From Pontibacter qinzhouensis (lineage in GTDB: Bacteria > Bacteroidota > Bacteroidia > Cytophagales > Hymenobacteraceae), in assembly GCF_008017455.1 (NCBI RefSeq), contig NZ_VRTY01000004.1, positions 1 through 64,000 on the forward strand: 64,000 nt of DNA, written 5' to 3'. Position numbers and translations under genes: made by a program. Of this stretch, positions 55,002 through 63,650 are shown one piece after another. How positions within the stretch are numbered: the stretch's first letter is position 1; the number at the start of each line of letters is the position of its first letter. The notes under the pieces are model-generated. The model saw only the letters and a list, made by a program, of their open reading frames with translations, did no database searches and was not told where the DNA came from.

Positions 55002-55862
55002 TTAGCTGGCATATGTAAACTTCTTTTCCAGCACGGCGAAAAACCTATCGAGCAGCAAGCCTACAATTCCGATTATCAGAATGGCGGCAATTACTTTTTC
55101 GAGGCTCAGGGCGTTCCAGCTATCCCACACAAAAAAACCGATACCCAGACCACCAGATAACATTTCGCCAGCCACAATTACGAGCCAGGCCACACTAATG
55201 CTTAAGCGCAAGCCAGTAATAATGTGCGGCAGGCTGTACGGAATCAGAATTTTGGTGATGTAGCGCCAGGTAGAGAAGCCGAATGCCTTAGCCACATTTT
55301 TATGGTCTTTCGGGATAGAACCCACTCCAAAAGCAGTGTTGATGAGCGTTGACCAAAGCGAGGTAATAAAAATGATAAAGATGGTAGCTGTTCCGGCATT
55401 CTGAAAAACTGCCAGCCCTATCGGGAACCAGGCCAGCGGCGATACCGGCTTCAGGATTTGCACAATCGGGTAAAACAGTTTGTTACAGAAGGAGTTGGCG
55501 CCCATTAAAATGCCTATCGGAATAGCTACCACCGACCCGAGCGCAAAACCGATAAATACTTTCCCAAGCGAACTGATAAGTTGCAGGGCAATGCCTTTGT
55601 CGTTGGGGCCGTAATCGTAGAACGGGTCCTTCAGCATTTCCCACAGCACAGTAAGTGTGGCAACAGGACCAGGTAACGCACCGGCAGTAAGCTTGCTGAG
55701 GAGGTACCACAAAACGAGCAGAATACCGAAGCCGCCAAGCGTATAAGCAGAGGCTTGCAGCGCACCTGACAACTTGTTCAGAAGTGGCTTCAGGGAGATT
55801 CGATCTGATAACGCAGCGGAAGAGGTAAGTTCTATAGCTGCAGAGTTTGTTTGAGCGTTCAT
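55002..55862 (-). CDS. nrtB: Nitrate ABC transporter permease (NrtB-like)
   Basis: The 286-residue inner-membrane permease has about six membrane segments, for example GGFGILLVLWYLLSKLTAGA and VFIGFALGSVVAIPIGILMG. The cytoplasmic coupling loop (EAA region) is visible in TLINTAFGVGSIPKDHKNVA followed by KAFGFSTWRYITKILIPYSL. It belongs to the NrtB/SsuC family. It is the third gene in the order barrel, nrtA, nrtB, ATPase. The 179-bp gap to nrtA contains a dispersed element. Confidence 0.92.
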   Translation of the reverse strand: MNAQTNSAAIELTSSAALSDRISLKPLLNKLSGALQASAYTLGGFGILLVLWYLLSKLTAGALPGPVATLTVLWEMLKDPFYDYGPNDKGIALQLISSLGKVFIGFALGSVVAIPIGILMGANSFCNKLFYPIVQILKPVSPLAWFPIGLAVFQNAGTATIFIIFITSLWSTLINTAFGVGSIPKDHKNVAKAFGFSTWRYITKILIPYSLPHIITGLRLSISVAWLVIVAGEMLSGGLGIGFFVWDSWNALSLEKVIAAILIIGIVGLLLDRFFAVLEKKFTYAS

Positions 55863-55948
55863 GTTAAAGTAAATTTTAAATGAAAGAGAGATTTAGTAGC
55901 GGAGCGCAGGCTGTTTCTGCTGCACTCCTGCACCTGTCATCGAAAACC

Positions 55949-56005
55949 AGATTATTTAAATGAAAATGGCCTCCGGAAGCAAAACAGCTTGATTTTGCTC
56001 AAGGG
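55949..56005 (-). repeat. 57-nt dispersed element, copy 16, inside the nitrate operon
   Basis: On the minus strand it starts CCCTTGAGCAAAATCAAGC, has the core GCTTCCGGAGGCC, and ends TTTTCATTTAAATAATCT. It lies between nrtA and nrtB, which need to be expressed together, so the element cannot be a complete terminator here. Confidence 0.88.
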
Positions 56006-56041
56006 TCAGGCCCTCGGCTTTTTTATAATTAGCGTAACTGC

Positions 56042-57304
56042 TTACTTCTTTGCCACCGGTGCTCCTGCCCCCGGGCTGTTCGGGTCGAAAGTAGATTTGT
56101 CAATATCGATGGTGAACGGTTGCATATCATCTTCTGGCACAGCAATGCCCATTTCTTTGGCTACTTCGGCATAGAGGTCCTGCAAAATAAGCTTATCGGC
56201 TATGGCTTTGTAGTCGGGGGCATCTTTGAGGTAGCCAAAGCGCACATACTGGTTCATATACCAGATGCCATAGGCTTTGCGCGGGAAATTCACCATGCCT
56301 TTGTTGTGGTAGAGCATGTAATCGTCTTTGTAAGTATACTTGCCAAAGTCGCAGCCCAGGTCGTACTCGCCCAACAGGCGCGCCTCAATTTCGTTTGCCG
56401 GTGCGTTCACATACGACTGCCTCCCGATAATCTCAGCAGCCTCTCCCCTGTTTTTCAAATCGTCGAGCCAGATAGAAGCTTCCAGCACGGCCTTCATCAC
56501 CAGCTTCAAGTCTTCGCGGCGGCCTTCGCTGAACTGCTTGTTCACAACCAGGGCTTTTTCCGGGTGGTTTTTCCAGATGTCTTGCGAGGCGAGGTGCGTG
56601 AAGCCGATGTTCTGCTTTACAGCCACTTGGTTCCAGGGCTCTCCTACACAAAAACCGTCCATGTTTCCTACTTTCATGTTAGCGACCATTTGTGGAGGCG
56701 GAATGGTAATAATGCGTACTTTCTGCTGGTCTACACCGGCAGCTGCCAGGTAATAGCGTAGCCAGATGTCGTGGGTGCCGCCAGGGTATGTCATGGCAAA
56801 CGTCAGTTCCTTTTTAGCTCCCATAGCCGAAACAGCTGCTGCCATACCATCCAGGTTCTGGAAACCAACCTTGCCACAGAAGTCATTCGATAGGGTAATG
56901 GCCTGGCCGTTGTTGTTCAGCATCATGGCGATCTGCATTTCAGAGCCTGCTTTGCCACTCACACCCGTGTAGACAGAGAAAGGCATTCCGAAAAGACAGT
57001 GAGCGCCATCCAGTTCACCGGTTAGCAGTTTATCACGCACATTGGCCCAGCTGGCTTCTTTCGATATTTCCACATTCAGGCCATATTTTTTAAAGATGCC
57101 TTTTTCGTGGGCAATTACGAGCGGGGCACAATCGGTGAGCGGAATAATGCCCAGTGTAATCTTTTTACCGGCAGGAGCATCTCCAGCCAGAGCAGTACCA
57201 TCTGCAGCCGTAGTGTTAGAGCTACAGGAGTTCAGGATCGTGACTACGCCCATTACCAGCAGCACCGCCAGCAACGAGGATAAAATGGAAAGAGGACGTT
57301 TCAT
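56042..57304 (-). CDS. nrtA: Nitrate-binding lipoprotein (NrtA/CmpA-like)
   Basis: The 420-residue protein captures nitrate for the ABC transporter. It has a lipoprotein signal with the lipobox ILNSC (Cys near residue 27), and a binding domain of the NrtA/CmpA family: LGIIPLTDCAPLVIAHEKGI, LDGAHCLFGMPFSVYTGVSG, MTYPGGTHDIWLRYYLAAAG, MKVGNMDGFCVGEPWNQVAV. NrtA and CmpA bind nitrate and bicarbonate respectively; the neighbouring NarX-like sensor favours nitrate. It is probably anchored in the inner-membrane outer leaflet. Confidence 0.92.
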   Translation of the reverse strand: MKRPLSILSSLLAVLLVMGVVTILNSCSSNTTAADGTALAGDAPAGKKITLGIIPLTDCAPLVIAHEKGIFKKYGLNVEISKEASWANVRDKLLTGELDGAHCLFGMPFSVYTGVSGKAGSEMQIAMMLNNNGQAITLSNDFCGKVGFQNLDGMAAAVSAMGAKKELTFAMTYPGGTHDIWLRYYLAAAGVDQQKVRIITIPPPQMVANMKVGNMDGFCVGEPWNQVAVKQNIGFTHLASQDIWKNHPEKALVVNKQFSEGRREDLKLVMKAVLEASIWLDDLKNRGEAAEIIGRQSYVNAPANEIEARLLGEYDLGCDFGKYTYKDDYMLYHNKGMVNFPRKAYGIWYMNQYVRFGYLKDAPDYKAIADKLILQDLYAEVAKEMGIAVPEDDMQPFTIDIDKSTFDPNSPGAGAPVAKK

Positions 57305-57404
57305 ATGTTTTTGTTATGATCTGTTAAGGAAAAATTTGGCAATAAGAAGACATGCAGCACCTGAGCAGCTGCTGAAAAGAAAGCAGAAAAGATAAATTGG
57401 TAAG

Positions 57405-58769
57405 TTACTTAGCCAGGAAATTTGGCTTGATATTGACCATCAGATAAGCCCAGTTGGCTTGCTTATCGGGGTTGGCTATGTTTTTAACGGCCGGAGAGGC
57501 GAGTGTAGCAGAACCGAACAAGGTAGAATAGCCAGCCTCCAGGCCAACTACTTTTGTAATGGCAGCGCTCAGCACCAGGTCCAGTTCTGTACCGAAGTTG
57601 CGGTCCAGGCTAACGCTTTCAGGACTCAGCACCTCGTTGGCAGCCATAAACTGATGTACATCGAGCGCTACAGAAAGCTTTTCGTTTACCTTGTACCGAG
57701 ACTTCAGGTAGTAATTCACCAGGCCATTTTTACCAAAACCATCAGCTACGTAAAAGTAGTCCATATAGCCCCAGAACTTGTGCGGTGTGCCGTAAAGCGG
57801 GTCGAACTGGCGGTTAACACCATCTGTGGCGGCCGGATTGTTACCAGAAGTATAATCTATACCGGGGCCAAAGCTAAACCTAGGCGACACCGTATAAGTA
57901 GCGGCGGCAGAAAGTAAGTGAGCAGCCAGTTTATTGCCGTCTTTGTCGTTGCCACGCTGCACATAGGCGCTGGCCGTAACCCCCACCCGCTCTAGCGGTG
58001 TAACCGTAACAAAAGCACCGCTGGTTAAACGGCTCCAGGCTCCTTGCCCCCATATGCGGTTTCCGCCCTCTGTCTGGTATTTGTTAAAGTCGTCTTTCAG
58101 GAACAGCAGCGAGGCACTACCTCTCTGGAATTTGCGGCCGGCATACAAAAATTGCATCGATTTGTACATAGTGCCAATGCCGTTGGTGCCCGCGCCATAA
58201 CCTGCCGGTATACCATTGTAAGGCGTTCCGATTTTGCGCTCCTGGTTCTGGTTGAATGCTACGCCGATGTGGCCCATCCAGCCCTGATGCTCCAGCTTCA
58301 GCAAAGCTACATCGTGGCGACGGCCCTGTTGCAGCCAGTCCAGATTGCCCAGCAGCCGCGAGTCGTCATATACCAGTTCCTGTCGCCCTATTTTAAGCGA
58401 GAAGTTATCTAGGGCAGAGGTAGTGTCGAGGAGCATGATTTCGCCCCAGGCTTCGTGCACCAACAAGCCGTTGTTGGCATCGAGGGTGATGCGGTTAATA
58501 CTGGAGGCATCCTGGCCCCACACACGGACATCTTGCACTGCAGCATGTAACTTAAAACGGTGCCCGGCATAGCCCATGTTCAGGCGGGTACGCTGCGAAG
58601 TGAAAAATGCTGGCTTTGCCCCCTCCGGCGATAACGTACCTTGCCCATCGCGTAACTCGGAGCGGGTTCGGAGCTGACCAGAAAGCGTGAATTGCGCCTG
58701 TGCCACCTGAGAGCACAGTAATCCCAGCACTAGCCCGCCTAAAAGTTGGCTGAGTAGCTTTTTTTTCAT
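57405..58769 (-). CDS. Outer-membrane beta-barrel, alginate-export (AlgE) family
   Basis: The 454-residue protein begins with a signal peptide (KLLSQLLGGLVLGLLCSQVA, cleavage after AQA) and looks like an outer-membrane barrel, with alternating hydrophobic/polar strands, many aromatic residues and no Cys in the mature part. The pattern FTLSGQLRTRSELRDGQGTL and ALDNFSLKIGRQELVYDDSR is typical of the alginate-export barrel family. The name is historical: here it heads a nitrate transport operon, so a porin for nitrate or another anion across the outer membrane is the likelier role. It lies 100 bp upstream of nrtA. Confidence 0.87.
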   Translation of the reverse strand: MKKKLLSQLLGGLVLGLLCSQVAQAQFTLSGQLRTRSELRDGQGTLSPEGAKPAFFTSQRTRLNMGYAGHRFKLHAAVQDVRVWGQDASSINRITLDANNGLLVHEAWGEIMLLDTTSALDNFSLKIGRQELVYDDSRLLGNLDWLQQGRRHDVALLKLEHQGWMGHIGVAFNQNQERKIGTPYNGIPAGYGAGTNGIGTMYKSMQFLYAGRKFQRGSASLLFLKDDFNKYQTEGGNRIWGQGAWSRLTSGAFVTVTPLERVGVTASAYVQRGNDKDGNKLAAHLLSAAATYTVSPRFSFGPGIDYTSGNNPAATDGVNRQFDPLYGTPHKFWGYMDYFYVADGFGKNGLVNYYLKSRYKVNEKLSVALDVHQFMAANEVLSPESVSLDRNFGTELDLVLSAAITKVVGLEAGYSTLFGSATLASPAVKNIANPDKQANWAYLMVNIKPNFLAK

Positions 58770-59282
58770 AAATTTGAATAGTTTTAAGTTAGAAATAATT
58801 TAGAATGAGCATTTATTACCTGCCCTGGGGATTGGCCGATCTTCCAGGGCTTTTTTATTCTAAGAAGGTAATCGAAACTAATTAATAACATCTGCAAAGT
58901 TTTGGATCACCGCAGGATGCTACAAGCAAACTAAACTGTTTGGTCCTTAGCTGGTAGATTTATAAATAAGTGGCATTTAAACCTTATATAAAATAAACCT
59001 GTTCCCCTTCAAGAACCAGGACGCTAGAATTTCCTCCTTCTGCTGAAATCGAAAAACCTTCCGTTGAATTATAGAAATTAAGTTGTACTCTATAACTGCA
59101 AAAACTTGTTCCGCTAAAGCATCTCTTCCTGCATCTGAGTTATATTCAATAAAACAAAAGGGTTTAAGCAAAACTCCCTCATATCATTTACACCCCCTTA
59201 CCTGAGTAATATTACTTATTTTTATTTAAACCACCTAAATTTTTAAACCATATTTTTAAAATAAATTATCTTTCTTTGCATA

Positions 59283-59304
59283 TACCCCCAAAAAACAATG
59301 GGGT
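59283..59304. promoter_or_regulatory. Possible NarL-type site, TACCCC...GGGGT dyad
   Basis: TACCCC (59283-59288) and GGGGT (59300-59304) form a short dyad with A-rich spacer. NarL-type regulators prefer TACYYMT heptamers, which these resemble. It lies in the region shared by the nitrate operon and the NarX/NarL-like genes. The assignment is tentative. Confidence 0.35.
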
Positions 59305-59746
59305 GTTTGAAAATTTTTTACTATTATAGAATATAGATTGCAGACTTCATAAAACACAAATGTTAGTTTAATTTCTATATTTATTCCGTCAAAACTATAA
59401 GGGCTGGCAACAGAATTTAAAGGCTTTTATTAGAATCAGCTGGTGTGGGCAGGTATTCTGACGCAGCACCATTTTTTTAAATTTCATTAGTTAAACAGTA
59501 GATTTTAAACAGGTTAAGTACCACACAGATTAATTCGAAACAAATACCAGTAGAGAATCGCCTATTATTTAAACATAAAAGCTTCTGATCAATCTAAAAC
59601 CACGCTTGAACTAAAAACGCTTGAAAATCGGGTGCTGCAGCCAGGATAGATTTTGTTAGTCAGCTAAGCGTGTTAAAATTCAGAAATTATAAGCTGCAGT
59701 TTAGAATAAAAACAAGTAGTTAGCTGAGGTTTAATCAGCCTCTTAC

Positions 59747-59802
59747 CCTTGACTAATTTTTAAGGAAATAGCGTCTGGAGGTCATTTTCATTTAAATAAT
59801 TT
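59747..59802 (+). repeat. 57-nt dispersed element, copy 17 (one base shorter)
   Basis: It begins CCCTTGACTAATTTTAAGG, has the core AGCGTCTGGAGGTC, and ends TTTTCATTTAAATAATTT. It is 56 nt long, the only copy with a length change. Confidence 0.86.
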
Positions 59803-59998
59803 ACTGGCAGTAGATTGAAGCAACAAGTACAAATACCTAGGTAATAGATAAATTAATTTAAACACAGGAGGTGCGCCATACCTCCTGCACCACGTTGGTA
59901 AGCTTCAGCATTACAATAGATATTGTTACCTGCTAAAGCATAAAAGAATACACCCTATTATAAGTAAGAATGTTGTACTCTGTCATTGATATCGCTAC

Positions 59999-61471
59999 AT
60001 GACCTATAGGAGCAAAAACGCTGACCCAAACATTGCCCGTAAAATAACGAGGCTCTACTTGCTGGCCCTCACGGCTGTAGCCCTGCTTTCTGTTGGGGGC
60101 CAGGTGCTGGTGCAGCGCTCCCTGCAAAGCCAACTCAGCGACTCGAAGGTTATAAATATAGCCGGCAGGCAACGTATGCTTAGCCAAAAGATCTGTAAAA
60201 CAGTGCTCCTGCTCGGCAACCACCCCGACAGCCTGAACATAAGCACCTACCTGGCCGACCTCGACGATGCCCTGGAACTGTGGAGCAAAAGTCACCAGGG
60301 GCTTAAAAATGGCTACCTCGACTACGTTGCCACTCCCGTTACAAACAGCGATACCATTGCTGAAATGTTTGCCCAAATCGATCCATATTTCAGGGCCATT
60401 CTGTTTAATACCATCCAAATTCGCGACTCTTACAAAGCTGGAACTCCGCTTGCCTCTGCAGCCAATATAAGCTCCGTTAACACAATTTTAGCCAACGAGC
60501 GGGCTTACCTGCAGGGCATGAACCAGATCGTGTTTCAGTATGATGCGGAGGCTAATCTTCGGGTGCACGATTCGCAGCAAATGGAAATGATTCTGCTGTT
60601 TTGCACCCTGGGGGTACTGCTGCTGGAGGGGCTGTTTATTTTCCGGCCGGCTGTTAACCAGATTCAGCATACCATCGGGCTTCTGATACAGTCGGAGCAG
60701 CGAACACAGCGTGTAAATGAAGAACTGGTGCATGTAAACAAATCGTTGGAAGAAACGAAAGAGGCCTTGGTAGAAGCCACTAGCCAGAAGTACCAGCAGG
60801 AAATGAGCGAACAGAAACTACGGTCGGCTTACCTGGTAGAGGGGCAGGAAGAAGAACGCAAACGCGTTGCCCGCGACATACACGATGGCCTGGGCCAGAT
60901 GCTGACCGCCCTTAAATTCGGCATCGAAAAAATTGGCGACTCGGTTACAGACACACCCACAGCTCAGCAAAACCTGGCCGACCTGCGCAACCTTGTCAGC
61001 CAGACGATTGCAGAGGCTCGCACCATTTCATTTAACCTGATGCCGGCCGTGCTCAGCGACTTCGGAATTTCTTCGGCCCTAAAATTACTAACTGCCCAGG
61101 TGGCTGCTAATGCTGGTATTCACGTAGCTTTTAAAACCAACTGGAACGGTGAAAGACTCGAAAAAAATATCGAAATCGGGCTGTACAGAGTGTGCCAGGA
61201 GGCCCTGCACAATGCTGTGAAGTATGCAGGTGCGAAAGAGGTAGCCGTTGAACTTCTGGGTAAAAAGAAATATATTCAACTTAAAATTGCGGATAAAGGG
61301 CGCGGTTTCGATTATAATAAACTAGTGGTGCAACCACACCAGGCAGGTCCGGCTCACGGCATCAGTAACATGAAGGCAAGAGTCGACATGATGAATGGCC
61401 AGATAAACATAACGGCCCGGCCCGGAAAAGGAACGCAGATACAGGTAAAAATTCCGCTGAATGATAACTAA
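59999..61471 (+). CDS. NarX-like nitrate-responsive sensor histidine kinase
   Basis: The 490-residue kinase has two membrane helices (about 19-36 and 198-218) that flank a periplasmic PilJ/NarX-type sensor domain. DSKVINIAGRQRMLSQKICK (about 48-67) matches the P-box of nitrate sensors (in NarX, KAGSLRMQSYRL). The cytosolic part is a HisKA_3 kinase: phospho-acceptor His in RKRVARDIHDGLGQMLTALK (about 293-312), N box GLYRVCQEALHNAVKYAG and G box DKGRGFDYN. The 3' end is 4 bp from the response-regulator start. Its place beside the nitrate operon supports nitrate or nitrite as the signal. Confidence 0.9.
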   Translation: MTYRSKNADPNIARKITRLYLLALTAVALLSVGGQVLVQRSLQSQLSDSKVINIAGRQRMLSQKICKTVLLLGNHPDSLNISTYLADLDDALELWSKSHQGLKNGYLDYVATPVTNSDTIAEMFAQIDPYFRAILFNTIQIRDSYKAGTPLASAANISSVNTILANERAYLQGMNQIVFQYDAEANLRVHDSQQMEMILLFCTLGVLLLEGLFIFRPAVNQIQHTIGLLIQSEQRTQRVNEELVHVNKSLEETKEALVEATSQKYQQEMSEQKLRSAYLVEGQEEERKRVARDIHDGLGQMLTALKFGIEKIGDSVTDTPTAQQNLADLRNLVSQTIAEARTISFNLMPAVLSDFGISSALKLLTAQVAANAGIHVAFKTNWNGERLEKNIEIGLYRVCQEALHNAVKYAGAKEVAVELLGKKKYIQLKIADKGRGFDYNKLVVQPHQAGPAHGISNMKARVDMMNGQINITARPGKGTQIQVKIPLNDN

Positions 61472-61475
61472 CAAC

Positions 61476-62126
61476 ATGAACAAAATAAAAGTATTGCTGG
61501 CCGATGATCATACCATTGTGCGAAACGGCATCAGGTCGTTGCTGGAAGATCTGGCAGATGTAGAGATTGTGGGAGAAGCGCAGGACGGTGCAGAGGCTAT
61601 AGAGAAAGTAAAAGAGCTGGCTCCTGATGTACTGATGATCGATATTGCCATGCCCGTAATGAATGGTATTGAAGCCGCTTCGCAAATTAGCAAGCAACAC
61701 CCTGGCACGAAATGCCTGATGCTCTCAATGCACAACAACGAAGACTACATTCTGAAATCGGTTGAGGCCGGTGCCTTCGGTTACCTTCTGAAAGACACTA
61801 CCCGCGATGAAATGGTGCGGGCACTACGAACAGTGGCCAGTGGTGAGAAGTACTACAGTCCATCGGTTTCCAACATTATTATAGCCTCTTACCTGCAAAA
61901 GGTAAACGATACCGAAAAATCTGCCTCTAAAAAGTCGAAGCTCTCGAAACAGGAAAAAGCGATTCTGAAGTTTATTGTAGATGGCTCGAACAGCCGCGAA
62001 ATAGCCGAAAAACTGAATCTCAGCGTCAGAACCGTCGATAACCACCGGGCCAGCATGATGAAGCGCCTCATGGTAAAGAATGCCGTAGAATTAGTCAGAA
62101 AGGCGCTGGATGAAAATTTGGTGTAG
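61476..62126 (+). CDS. NarL-like response regulator
   Basis: From the ATG at 61476 the product has 216 residues. The receiver domain has acidic residues in VLLADDHTIV (about 6-15), the phospho-acceptor Asp in DVLMIDIAMPVMNG (about 55) and a conserved Lys in GYLLKDTTRDE. The LuxR/NarL DNA-binding domain is at about 150-210: LSKQEKAILKFIVDGSNSRE, then LNLSVRTVDNHRASMMKRL. It pairs with the adjacent kinase and probably activates the divergent nitrate operon. An upstream ATG at 61461 would overlap the kinase gene by 11 bp. Confidence 0.92.
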   Translation: MNKIKVLLADDHTIVRNGIRSLLEDLADVEIVGEAQDGAEAIEKVKELAPDVLMIDIAMPVMNGIEAASQISKQHPGTKCLMLSMHNNEDYILKSVEAGAFGYLLKDTTRDEMVRALRTVASGEKYYSPSVSNIIIASYLQKVNDTEKSASKKSKLSKQEKAILKFIVDGSNSREIAEKLNLSVRTVDNHRASMMKRLMVKNAVELVRKALDENLV

Positions 62127-62157
62127 TTTCGTATTAGAGCTTTAAAACGTTTTATAG

Positions 62158-62214
62158 AAATTATTCAAATAAAAACACCCTTCCAACGCTTTTTTACACA
62201 TTTTGCTTCAAGGG
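62158..62214 (-). repeat. 57-nt dispersed element, copy 18
   Basis: On the minus strand it starts CCCTTGAAGCAAAATGTG, has the core AGCGTTGGAAGGG, and ends TTTTTATTTGAATAATTT. It lies between the convergent regulator and folD, next to a conventional terminator. Confidence 0.87.
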
Positions 62215-62223
62215 TATAATTAA

Positions 62224-62259
62224 AAAGCCTCCCGAATCCGTTGGAATTCGGGAGGCTTT
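62224..62259. terminator. Bidirectional intrinsic terminator between the NarL-like gene and folD
   Basis: A perfect 14-bp stem pairs AAAGCCTCCCGAAT (62224-62237) with ATTCGGGAGGCTTT (62246-62259) around an 8-nt loop, with A- and T-rich flanks. It lies between convergent genes. Confidence 0.9.
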
Positions 62260-62314
62260 ATTCAATGTAATGGCTGCTACCACGCCTGAGGGTTAGGAAT
62301 AGCAACGATTTAAT

Positions 62315-63196
62315 TTAGGCGTATACCTCTTTTTTAGCAGCTTTTAAAGTATTCTTCAGCAGCATAGCGATCGTGAGAGGACCAACACCACCTGGCACTG
62401 GCGTAATGTAGCTACACTTCGGAGCCACTTCCTCAAAATTCACATCGCCTTTTAGTCTGAAACCAGATTTACGGCTCTCGTCTGTAACGCGGGTAGTACC
62501 GACATCAATCACCACGGCACCTTCTTTTACCATATCGGCTGTTACAAACTCAGGTTTGCCGATGGCGGCAATAACAATATCGGCCTGGCGGGTATAAGAG
62601 GGCAGATCGACGGTGCGGCTATGGCAAACGGTAACGGTGCAGTTGCCAGGGTAAGCGCTTTTCGCCATCAGGATGCTCATGGGTGAGCCTACAATGTTGC
62701 TGCGGCCAATTACAACGCAATGCTTGCCGGATGTTTCGATCTGGTAACGCTCCAGCAACTGCAGGATGCCGGCAGGCGTGGCAGGCAGGTAAGCAGGCAA
62801 GCCCGCCACCATACGGCCCACATTCGTCGGATGGAAACCGTCCACATCTTTCATGGGGTTTACGGCCTCCAGCACCTTCTCCGCATCGATGTGCTTTGGC
62901 AGGGGCAGCTGCACTATAAAACCGTCAATAGCAGGGTCTTCGTTCAGTTCCCCTATCTTGTTTAACAACTCCACTTCTGTAATGGTGTCTTCGTATCGGA
63001 ACAGCGACGATTCGAAACCGACACGCTCGCAAGCCAGCACTTTGTTGTTAACATAAGTAACAGAGCCGCCATCGTTTCCTACCAGAATAGCAGCCAGATG
63101 AGGCACTTTGCCGCCTTTGGCCTTTATATCAGCTACCTCAGCAGCTATTTCGTTTTGTATGGCTTCAGAAGTTTTTTTACCGTCGAGCAGGGTCAT
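62315..63196 (-). CDS. folD: Bifunctional methylene-THF dehydrogenase/cyclohydrolase FolD
   Basis: FolD interconverts methylene-, methenyl- and formyl-tetrahydrofolate. The 293 residues include the catalytic Lys in [20 protein letters not shown] (about 56), the motif [13 protein letters not shown], the NADP-binding [16 protein letters not shown] and the C-terminal [20 protein letters not shown]. The start is [20 protein letters not shown]. The upstream gene ends 8 bp before it, and a terminator follows. Confidence 0.97.
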   Translation of the reverse strand: MTLLDGKKTSEAIQNEIAAEVADIKAKGGKVPHLAAILVGNDGGSVTYVNNKVLACERVGFESSLFRYEDTITEVELLNKIGELNEDPAIDGFIVQLPLPKHIDAEKVLEAVNPMKDVDGFHPTNVGRMVAGLPAYLPATPAGILQLLERYQIETSGKHCVVIGRSNIVGSPMSILMAKSAYPGNCTVTVCHSRTVDLPSYTRQADIVIAAIGKPEFVTADMVKEGAVVIDVGTTRVTDESRKSGFRLKGDVNFEEVAPKCSYITPVPGGVGPLTIAMLLKNTLKAAKKEVYA

Positions 63197-63204
63197 GTTG
63201 TTAG

Positions 63205-63582
63205 TTAAGAGTTAAGAGTTTTAAATGTATTTTTATTAAAAGCCTGCTTAAATCCAATAAAGCAGAGGCAGTTTATTGAAAATGATGTTACTAAAATCAT
63301 TCTGAAAATCCCTTGTTCCCCAAATCCTTGGTTTTCGTTCCAGTAGAGACCTACAGCAAAGGGTACAAAAAGTAAAAAGAATTTATTTATCCGATTCTGA
63401 TTATTTAATAACGCTGGAAGGGCTGAAAACCCGTTATACAAAATTGCAGGCAACAAAAATATCAACATAACAACTACAATCATTTCTCCATCACTTTCCA
63501 TAAGGCTAGTGTAAGTAAACAGACTTATAGTTTGCACGAAAATTATTAATAATACATAGAGTAATAAATTTATGCCCGGCAT
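63205..63582 (-). CDS. Small hypothetical membrane protein
   Basis: The 125-residue product has about four hydrophobic segments, beginning [20 protein letters not shown], with [20 protein letters not shown] and [14 protein letters not shown] later. I recognise no family. It is more A+T-rich than its neighbours folD and lepA, which suggests an accessory origin. It ends 8 bp before folD and starts downstream of the lepA hairpin, so it may share a transcript with folD. Confidence 0.6.
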   Translation of the reverse strand: MPGINLLLYVLLIIFVQTISLFTYTSLMESDGEMIVVVMLIFLLPAILYNGFSALPALLNNQNRINKFFLLFVPFAVGLYWNENQGFGEQGIFRMILVTSFSINCLCFIGFKQAFNKNTFKTLNS

Positions 63583-63610
63583 TAGTATCTCCCAAATATA
63601 TCCTAAACCA

Positions 63611-63642
63611 CAAGCCCCAACATGCGGACATGTTAGGGCTTG
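63611..63642. terminator. Hairpin downstream of lepA
   Basis: CAAGCCCCAACATG (63611-63624) pairs with CATGTTAGGGCTTG (63629-63642), 13 of 14 pairs, around a 4-nt loop. It lies just after the lepA stop. The T-run is on the plus-strand side, but the stem should also end lepA transcripts. Confidence 0.75.
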
Positions 63643-63650
63643 TTTTGCTA

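Larger units (their letters stand above)
58770..59998. other. 1.2-kb divergent regulatory region of the nitrate genes
   Basis: It lies between the nitrate transport operon and the NarX/NarL-like genes. It is very A+T-rich. It contains a TACCCC...GGGGT dyad (59283-59304), a direct repeat ACGCTTGAA (59602-59610 and 59617-59625) and copy 17 of the dispersed element. A 64-codon frame at 58977-59171 is not convincing. Confidence 0.55.

Noticed and set aside
58977-59171. 64-codon minus-strand frame upstream of the barrel gene
   Set aside because: Isolated, A+T-rich, no family resemblance and no start signal.
8990-62214. Reading the 57-nt elements as micro-genes (18 codons ending in TAA)
   Set aside because: All but one copy keep the same frame length, but about half contain in-frame stops (TGA, TAA or TAG) and none begins with a normal start codon. 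The constant length is better explained at the DNA or RNA level.
8990-62214. Reading the 57-nt elements as plain intrinsic terminators
   Set aside because: The core can form only a four-to-five-pair stem, several copies lie inside operons, and conventional terminators are present beside some of them (53871-53905, 62224-62259).
8990-62214. Dispersed element as a Bacteroidota promoter (TTG ... TAATTTG)
   Set aside because: The TTG and TAATTT blocks are about 45 nt apart, much more than the 17-20 nt of a -33/-7 pair, and the -7 box lacks the full TAnnTTTG form.
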